From Pseudoalteromonas sp. XI10 (lineage in GTDB: Bacteria > Pseudomonadota > Gammaproteobacteria > Enterobacterales > Alteromonadaceae), in NCBI RefSeq assembly GCF_001469895.1, contig NZ_LOPY01000062.1:108223-172222 (forward strand): DNA of 64,000 nt, written 5' to 3'. The notes under the pieces are model-generated. The model ran no database searches. It was not told where the DNA came from and saw only the letters and a list, made by a program, of their open reading frames with translations. The translations under genes were made by a program, and so were the position numbers. Positions 63,782 through 64,000 of the stretch are shown here, in pieces (the stretch's first letter is position 1; each line of letters starts with the position of its first letter).

Positions 63782-63919
63782 GGGGTTTTGTTGCTGAGGG
63801 TGACTCTGTTCTAAAAAACCCCGCAGTTCAACTTTACTCTTGCTAACTTGCAGCTCGCTAACTCATGTTGGGTTTCGCTCCGCTCTACCCAACCTACCTG
63901 GCTAACAGCCCCAAACGCA

Positions 63920-63955
63920 AAAAAGCCCGACTCTTTCGAATCGGGCTTTCTCTTA
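63920..63955 (-). terminator. Rho-independent terminator of the rRNA operon
   Basis: On the minus strand AAAGCCCGATTCG and the matching AGTCGGGCTTTTTT form a strong hairpin ending in six T residues, just past the 5S rRNA 3' end. Confidence 0.92.
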
Positions 63956-63960
63956 TTTGG

Positions 63961-64000
63961 AGCCTGGCGATGACCTACTTTCACATAGCAGCTGCTACAC
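63961..64000 (-). rRNA. rrf: 5S ribosomal RNA, 3' end (partial)
   Basis: The complement reads ...GAAAGTAGGTCATCGCCAGGCT, shown here in part, the conserved 3' strand of 5S rRNA. The gene runs off the right edge of the window, and the rest of the rRNA operon should lie beyond it on the minus strand. Confidence 0.9.

Larger units (their letters stand above)
63545..63897. repeat. 31-bp near-perfect inverted repeat pair
   Basis: The arms are 63545-63575 (beginning GTAGGTTGGGTAGAGC) and 63867-63897. The second is the reverse complement of the first with one mismatch. They enclose 291 bp containing heptamer array 4 and two REP-like elements. Each arm is itself partly palindromic (GTTGGGT...ACCCAAC). 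Confidence 0.85.

Overview
This 64 kb window is a chromosomal core segment of a moderately AT-rich gammaproteobacterium. Three things suggest an Alteromonadales member, most likely Pseudoalteromonas: the gene content and order (lptD-surA-pdxA-rsmA-apaG-apaH, pdhR-aceE-aceF-lpdA, mdh divergent from argR, gpsA-secB-grxC), a TonB-free Fbp-type iron importer, and short REP-like and heptanucleotide repeats between genes. The genus is inferred from reading alone and was not tested. No prophage, insertion sequence, integron or CRISPR array was seen.

Layout. 0-9 kb: phoH-type ATPase, rapA, a small zinc-ribbon membrane protein, rluA, a DUF3530 protein, djlA, and murU/amgK (MurNAc recycling). 9-16 kb: outer-membrane biogenesis and housekeeping operon lptD-surA-pdxA-rsmA-apaG-apaH. 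16-24 kb: a chemoreceptor, a DUF3718 protein, folA, cgtA-rpmA-rplU, ispB, and mdh divergent from argR. 24-30 kb: a DyP-type peroxidase, the iron(III) importer fbpABC, then a gene-free stretch that carries a strong candidate CsrB-type regulatory RNA (about 29440-29920; some 26 GGA motifs, a UvrY/GacA-like upstream site and a terminator). 30-38 kb: tapT and the pyruvate dehydrogenase locus under PdhR, with two PdhR-like operators. 38-41 kb: ampE, ampD, nadC. 41-49 kb: a type IV pilus locus of unusual order, pilA - AT-rich sulfatase-fold membrane enzyme - pilC - pilD - coaE - pilB - yacG. 49-54 kb: a Cpx-type stress system (cpxP divergent from cpxR-cpxA and a lysophospholipase-like gene), fieF, trmL. 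54-63.5 kb: a PAS-GGDEF-EAL protein, gpsA-secB-grxC-yibN, then divergent gpmI-envC-ctpA-yibQ. The right edge is a repeat-dense spacer, a terminator and the 3' end of a 5S rRNA on the minus strand, so an rRNA operon enters from the right.

How genes work together. Envelope maintenance dominates: LptD and SurA build the outer membrane, Cpx senses envelope stress, AmgK/MurU and AmpD recycle peptidoglycan, and EnvC, CtpA and YibQ belong to cell-wall remodelling. The pil genes build type IV pili, and the sulfatase-like enzyme wedged between pilA and pilC is a plausible pilin- or envelope-modifying phospho-form transferase. The most notable unlabelled elements are the CsrB-like RNA with its activator site, the pilA-linked AT-rich enzyme, four heptanucleotide arrays of unrelated unit sequence, and a 31-bp near-perfect inverted repeat beside the rRNA operon.
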